NCBI GenBank assembly: GCA_002792495.1
Contig: PFOK01000079.1
Location: 1 to 8,947, forward strand
Length of the DNA: 8,947 nucleotides
Direction of reading: 5' to 3'
Origin: Candidatus Peregrinibacteria bacterium CG_4_10_14_0_2_um_filter_43_11
GTDB lineage: Bacteria > Patescibacteriota > Gracilibacteria > UM-FILTER-43-11
The translations under genes were made by a program, and so were the position numbers. Shown one piece after another: positions 5,293 through 8,947 of the stretch. Each line of letters begins with the position of its first letter. The first letter of the stretch is position 1. The notes beneath the pieces were generated by a model. It was given only the letters and a program-made list of their open reading frames with translations. It did not search any database and was not told the DNA's origin.

Positions 5293-5664
5293 ATGCAGTA
5301 TAAAACCTTTGAAGAAATACCGGTTTGGCAAAGTACCCGCGATTTTGTTGCTAAGATATACCGAATTACCGAGAATCAATTTAAAAAGGATTTTGGTCTG
5401 ATGGATCAATTAAGACGGGCTTCTGTTTCAATTTTGCTAAATATATCCGAAGGTTTTGAACGCAAAACCAATATCGACTTTGCACGTTTCATTAATCAGG
5501 CCAAAGGATCTTCAGGCGAGTGCAGAGCTGTATTTTACATTGCTCTAGACAATGGATATATTACTCAAATCCAATTTGATGAACTAGTAGAAAAAGCTAT
5601 AAGTATCTCCAGACAACTTTCTAAATTTGGTAGCTATTTAACTGCTTCGCATGCTAAAAAATAA
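5293..5664 (+). CDS. Four-helix-bundle protein, S23/IVS-protein family
   Basis: The 123-residue protein matches the 23S rRNA-intervening-sequence (S23) four-helix-bundle family at full length. The signature helix-2 region is QLRRASVSILLNISEGFER (39-57), followed by DFARFINQAKGSSGECRAVFYIAL (62-85) and the final helix QFDELVEKAISISRQLSKFGSYL (94-116). The N-terminal FEEIPVWQSTRDFVAKIY is also typical. Members form pentameric basic bundles; Avd of diversity-generating retroelements is a relative that binds RNA. The cellular role of stand-alone members is not established. No reverse transcriptase or variable repeat is seen here, so a DGR role is unsupported. The gene lies between the two arms of a perfect inverted repeat. 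It has no Shine-Dalgarno and follows a strong extended -10 promoter. Codon use is more AT-rich than in its neighbours, consistent with acquisition as a unit. Confidence 0.92.
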   Translation: MQYKTFEEIPVWQSTRDFVAKIYRITENQFKKDFGLMDQLRRASVSILLNISEGFERKTNIDFARFINQAKGSSGECRAVFYIALDNGYITQIQFDELVEKAISISRQLSKFGSYLTASHAKK

Positions 5665-5670
5665 TTTTAA

Positions 5671-5695
5671 ATCTTGAATTTTTTAATTTTTAATC
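5671..5695 (-). repeat. Right arm of the 25-bp perfect inverted repeat
   Basis: This arm begins ATCTTGAATTTTTT and is the exact reverse complement of 5266-5290. It starts 6 nt after the four-helix-bundle stop codon and ends 7 nt before the ATG at 5703. The U-rich 3' arm might also act as a weak terminator in the plus direction. Confidence 0.9.
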
Positions 5696-5702
5696 AATAC
5701 CA

Positions 5703-5972
5703 ATGGAAATTTCAACCGTACAACTCACCAATCCCGGTGTTTACGAATTCACCGACGAACGCGGTAAGCGGCTCCGGCACTACAATGAGGCCGTAAGACG
5801 CGCTCAGTTTTTGGACGAAGATCAGAAAAAGAAATGGCAAATGCTCGGGTACTTGCTCGACACCGGACAGCTCGCGGAAGCCGAAAGGGTGATTATTTCC
5901 GAGGATCTTGCGCGGCTTAAAACCCGCCAAAAGCTGAATGCTATAAAGCCAAAATTCGAACAGAGGAAATAA
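5703..5972 (+). CDS. Unknown 89-residue charged protein
   Basis: I do not recognise this protein. It starts with a short beta-like segment (ISTVQLTNPGVYEFTDERG, residues 3-21). It then becomes strongly charged and helical (RLRHYNEAVRRAQFLDEDQKKKWQMLGYLLD, about 23-53, and LAEAERVIISEDLARLKTRQKL, about 57-78), ending in a Lys/Arg-rich tail. There is no signal peptide or membrane segment, so it is probably cytoplasmic. The ATG lies 7 nt after the inverted-repeat module and has no Shine-Dalgarno. If the module is an insertion, the promoter at 5222-5250 was probably this gene's own. It is 36 nt upstream of the giant orphan gene, in the same direction, so the two may be functionally linked. Confidence 0.7.
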   Translation: MEISTVQLTNPGVYEFTDERGKRLRHYNEAVRRAQFLDEDQKKKWQMLGYLLDTGQLAEAERVIISEDLARLKTRQKLNAIKPKFEQRK

Positions 5973-6008
5973 CTGTTTATTTAAAAAATCTATTTTAAAA
6001 TTCTTTCC

Positions 6009-8947
6009 ATGACCAATCCGAACCCCCAAAATCCATCTCCATCTCCCGCGGAAACCACGACTCCGGTTCCCGAAACCGCCCCGGTTTCCGGAGGAGGAAT
6101 GACTGTCGATACACTGGCTCATGCCGCGGACACCGCCCATGAAACCGTTGGCACTATGCCGGATATGCAGGCGGCTTTGCAATTGGATGCGTTTCAGTCC
6201 CCTGCCCTGAGTGATGAGCCCAATGCGGCACAGGAGCAATATCAGGCGGGCATAATGTGCCTTCAATTTCATCTGACACATCTGCTTGGTAAAATCGCCA
6301 AACAAAACCCCAAGGCGAATATCGAAAAACTTCGCCCGCAGGAACTGAATCGTTTCGCGCAAGTCTATGGCTCACCCGAAGAAATACTGATGGTACAAAA
6401 ATACCTGGAATTAACCGCGACAAAAGATAAACGCGCTTTCACCGCAATTTATCTGAAGGATAAATGGGAAGACATGGTGTACCAAGCCAGGCAATCCACT
6501 TCGGAGTCTTACCCCGAAAAATACATGCTCGCGCTCAAACATGACCCTAAAAAAACATTGGGTTATACCGCTTTGGCGCTGGGGGGAGTTTATGTGGGCT
6601 ACCGAATACTCAAAGCACTATTCAGCTCCGGAAAAGAAGATGAAAATGGAAAAAAGGAAAGCTTTTTCTCACGATTTCTTCCAAGCGGGAAAGCGGGATT
6701 AGGCGCTTTGGGATTGATTTTGGGAGGATTATTTTTGGGCAAAGGAGGCCTGGATAAACTGTTAAAATCATTATTGCCCGAGGAACTCGCGGAACTGATG
6801 AAAAAGAAAGATCAGCTTTCGGCGGAAATCCGGGAACGTCTTGATAAACTGGAGGCTTTTAAAAGCAAGGCGGAAGAGGCAAAGGCGAAAGCGGAAGAAG
6901 TGGCCGGAAAAGCAAAAACAGCCGTTACCGACGCGGCGGATAAGGCGAGAGAAGTGGTTACGGATAAGGAGCATCAGAAAAATGCATTGCTTGCGGGGAT
7001 TCAGACGGCTCTTGTGGGGGTGTATTGTCTGGATGATATTGAATTTGGCCTCACACTTAAAAACACTATAAGCACTACCTTAAGCGCGCTTGTTCACAGT
7101 GGAGTAAAAATGTCATCTGTATTGGCCGCTTACCGAGCCGTTCCGGATAAAACCGATAAAAATTCCATCATCGACACGACTCATTTTGGGATGGATGCGC
7201 AAAATGGCAACGCCTTTTTTCATGCCTGTAAACTACTTGCTGACGCCTACGAAAGACATCATAAAAACTATCCGGGGAAAGACATGTCCGGAGAAACGGT
7301 GGAAACCTTTTTGTTGGATCTTGCCCGCGATCCTTCGCATTCGATTCATCAAAAAATCAGTGAAGCGTTGATCACAATTGATATCACCGATGTGAATAGC
7401 GCCAAGGCGAAAATAACCGAAATTTTCAAAAAAGGATTTACGGAAGAAACAATAGGAAAAGACAAAGAGCGGCATCTTACCGATTTGGCGGAACGTTTTG
7501 GGGTTAAGGTACCGGAAACGGACAAAGGCATGTTTACCGTACTGGCTATTAAGATGTATGAGAGGGGAAACCTGATGACATCACCTGAGGCGATGCGGAC
7601 GTTTTTGCAAACCGGACTAACGGAAAAAGCTTCTGCTGTAGCGTTAACCGCCGCTCTGGATTTATTTGAAAGAATCAAAGAGAGGGTTATAGGAACGAAG
7701 GAAAAGGAAGGTTTGCTCGCGCAAGTGATCAAACGTTACGACACGCATCGTCCCGATACGGCGAATAAATCGGATGATGAAAATTATGATCAACTTTTAA
7801 GCCGGTATTTAACGCCGGATCAACTTACCTTTAAAGACGCCGTTCAAATGGCCGTTCTTTCTGAGGGAATAAAATGGGAGGATTCTGGAACCGCCGGAAC
7901 CACCAGTGAAATGAAAGATGTCGCGATGTTCTCTTTAATCGGCCATATCCTTAGTCATGTTCGTAAAGATGAGTATGTTCAGGAAAAATACTTGGCTTCT
8001 ATGGCGTGGATGTGGATGATGGCACCAACGAATATTGATCTTGGATTCCTTGAGCCCATTGTTCCTTACCTGGGAACGATTGGGGGAATTCTTGTAAGAA
8101 AAGCAAAAAATGCCCTAGCGGGAGCTAATGCGGCCGATGAAGCCATGCCACGCCCTTCGGATGCCCCTGACTTTCCTGAGCATAGTGAAGATGCGGGATT
8201 TATGGAATGGTTTGCCGAAGGAAAAGCGGGATCCCTGCAAATTCCACGCGCCCTTTTTCACACGGTCGTTGAAAATTTTGGCCTTTCGGAGGATGCGAAA
8301 AGCCCGGAAGGTTTTTGGCAATACTTAAAGGCGGTTGGCGCCACACTTTTTTATTCACCCAACGACGAAAAAAGCGGTGTTTATTTGCTCGGTAATTACT
8401 TTCTTGTTCAGCCGGTTGGTATTTTTAAGGACACCATTAGAGCCTTCTTTTCGGAGAAGGGATCGACTTTTAAAACCTATATGGTTGAAGGAGCTCCTTA
8501 TGTGTTTACCTCAGCCGCGCTTGGCGCTGCCGGAGCGATGGTTCAGCAACGGAGTATTATCGGCGCCGGAGTCGCTCTTTTGCGTGGGGCCGCACGAGGA
8601 GTAACGCTGCCTATTAGTTACCCGTATGCCGCTTTTCGTGGGGCGCGAGGTGTGTGGCGTTTTGAACAACGTGTACGCCTTGGACAAGGTAATGCCCAAA
8701 ATATGCGTAAAAGCTTGGATTTATTTCTTCGTTATAAAGAACTTGCCCTAGATGCCGATTTGAGTCCCGTGGATAAATTTAAAATCTGCATTCGCCAACC
8801 CCATCAACAGGTCAGGAAAATGCTTCTTAAGGATATTTATATGAATGGTCAGCAACGATGGGGACGATTATTTGTGCGGGATTATAATTCCTTTTTTGGT
8901 ATTGTCGCCGGTAAAGTCGATGAAGGAGCAAAGGCGACTAAAGCTCA
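6009..8947 (+). CDS. Very large orphan protein, incomplete at the window end
   Basis: One frame is open from ATG 6009 through the last base, at least 979 codons without a stop. I do not recognise the family. Residues 1-30 are Pro/Thr/Ala-rich and disordered, without a signal peptide. About 40-175 is helical. Two hydrophobic segments follow, LGYTALALGGVYVGYRIL (184-201) and AGLGALGLILGGLFLG (229-244), separated by a charged loop, so a membrane hairpin is likely. Residues 257-323 form a charged Ala/Lys/Glu-rich coiled coil (KSKAEEAKAKAEEVAGKAK). The rest is mixed alpha/beta-like, with another Ala/Gly-rich hydrophobic stretch at about 829-865 (SAALGAAGAM, IIGAGVALLRGAARG). No enzymatic motif is visible. 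The ATG has no Shine-Dalgarno; TAAAAT (5996-6001) ends 7 nt before it, so a leaderless transcript is possible. The preceding 89-residue gene is in the same direction 36 nt away. Confidence 0.85.
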   Translation, partial: MTNPNPQNPSPSPAETTTPVPETAPVSGGGMTVDTLAHAADTAHETVGTMPDMQAALQLDAFQSPALSDEPNAAQEQYQAGIMCLQFHLTHLLGKIAKQNPKANIEKLRPQELNRFAQVYGSPEEILMVQKYLELTATKDKRAFTAIYLKDKWEDMVYQARQSTSESYPEKYMLALKHDPKKTLGYTALALGGVYVGYRILKALFSSGKEDENGKKESFFSRFLPSGKAGLGALGLILGGLFLGKGGLDKLLKSLLPEELAELMKKKDQLSAEIRERLDKLEAFKSKAEEAKAKAEEVAGKAKTAVTDAADKAREVVTDKEHQKNALLAGIQTALVGVYCLDDIEFGLTLKNTISTTLSALVHSGVKMSSVLAAYRAVPDKTDKNSIIDTTHFGMDAQNGNAFFHACKLLADAYERHHKNYPGKDMSGETVETFLLDLARDPSHSIHQKISEALITIDITDVNSAKAKITEIFKKGFTEETIGKDKERHLTDLAERFGVKVPETDKGMFTVLAIKMYERGNLMTSPEAMRTFLQTGLTEKASAVALTAALDLFERIKERVIGTKEKEGLLAQVIKRYDTHRPDTANKSDDENYDQLLSRYLTPDQLTFKDAVQMAVLSEGIKWEDSGTAGTTSEMKDVAMFSLIGHILSHVRKDEYVQEKYLASMAWMWMMAPTNIDLGFLEPIVPYLGTIGGILVRKAKNALAGANAADEAMPRPSDAPDFPEHSEDAGFMEWFAEGKAGSLQIPRALFHTVVENFGLSEDAKSPEGFWQYLKAVGATLFYSPNDEKSGVYLLGNYFLVQPVGIFKDTIRAFFSEKGSTFKTYMVEGAPYVFTSAALGAAGAMVQQRSIIGAGVALLRGAARGVTLPISYPYAAFRGARGVWRFEQRVRLGQGNAQNMRKSLDLFLRYKELALDADLSPVDKFKICIRQPHQQVRKMLLKDIYMNGQQRWGRLFVRDYNSFFGIVAGKVDEGAKATKA

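Larger units (their letters stand above)
5266..5695. mobile_element. Putative IVS-like element: inverted repeats around an S23-type gene
   Basis: A perfect 25-bp inverted repeat (5266-5290 and 5671-5695) brackets the four-helix-bundle gene with only 2 nt before its ATG and 6 nt after its stop. Homologues of this protein are encoded in the intervening sequences of 23S rRNA genes in Leptospira and others, elements whose complementary ends form a stem that is trimmed by RNase III. Here the same layout lies between protein genes. No transposase is present and no clear target-site duplication is seen (TTTAA on the left side, AATACC on the right). The perfect repeats suggest recent insertion or selection on an RNA stem. 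Mobility is inference. Confidence 0.5.

Noticed and set aside
5293..5664. Diversity-generating retroelement accessory protein (Avd)
   Set aside because: The protein shares the fold, but no reverse transcriptase, template repeat or adenine-variable repeat was found in the window.
5266..5695. Classical insertion sequence
   Set aside because: The only gene inside is a four-helix-bundle protein; no DDE, HUH or serine recombinase motif is present, and no clear target-site duplication flanks the arms.
5712..6362. 216-codon open frame on the minus strand
   Set aside because: It lies opposite the 89-residue gene and the start of the giant gene, both with better protein-like sequence. Its translation is Arg/Gly/Phe-rich, as expected for an antisense frame.
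7349..7732. 127-codon minus-strand open frame inside the giant gene
   Set aside because: The plus-strand frame is continuous over nearly 3 kb; this and the other short frames there are shadows.
1..8947. CRISPR array, tRNA or rRNA genes
   Set aside because: No regularly spaced repeats, cloverleaf-like sequence or rRNA segments were seen while reading both strands.

Overview
The window is about 9 kb of bacterial DNA of moderate GC with compact, mostly single-gene units on both strands. It carries a universal tRNA-modification gene (tsaD), an ion-transporter-superfamily permease, an eIF-2B-like protein, an S23-type four-helix-bundle protein, a decayed toxin-antitoxin pair and many small proteins I cannot assign. 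Nearly every start codon lacks a Shine-Dalgarno sequence, and several genes have a -10-like hexamer 6-9 nt before the ATG, which suggests leaderless or near-leaderless transcripts. The many orphans, the four-helix-bundle gene and one very large orphan membrane protein fit a Candidate Phyla Radiation-like or otherwise poorly sampled bacterium. That placement is inference only. Long ORFs stop normally at TGA and TAA, and no in-frame TGA interrupts the large ORFs, so the standard genetic code fits.

Left part, minus strand (1-2384). A RelB-type antitoxin gene has its own palindromic operator. The overlapping start of its toxin gene survives for only 21 codons before the reading frame is lost. Next comes a two-gene unit of unknown small proteins with overlapping ends and a TTGACA promoter. 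tsaD follows, with an extended -10 promoter, a leader of about 75 nt, and a possible 43-residue ORF 22 nt after its stop.

Middle part (2385-5171). A 59-residue minus-strand ORF has a good sigma70-type promoter with a palindrome over the -10. It is divergent from a plus-strand, probably leaderless gene for a 444-residue ArsB/NhaD/P-protein-type transporter. The transporter stop codon abuts an eIF-2B/ribose-1,5-bisphosphate-isomerase-like gene. That gene's true start is unclear and its active-site motifs look degenerate.

Right part, plus strand (5172-8947). A strong extended -10 promoter precedes a 430-bp module made of a 25-bp perfect inverted repeat enclosing a four-helix-bundle (S23/IVS protein) gene. 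The architecture resembles 23S rRNA intervening sequences, but here it lies in an intergenic region. It appears to sit between a promoter and an 89-residue unknown gene. After that gene, one reading frame stays open from 6009 to the window edge (at least 979 codons). It encodes an unrecognised protein with a Pro/Thr-rich N-terminus, a hydrophobic hairpin and an Ala/Lys/Glu-rich coiled coil.

The most interesting item is the inverted-repeat-bounded four-helix-bundle module. The giant orphan protein, the motif-poor eIF-2B homologue coupled to a transporter, and the broken toxin gene come next.
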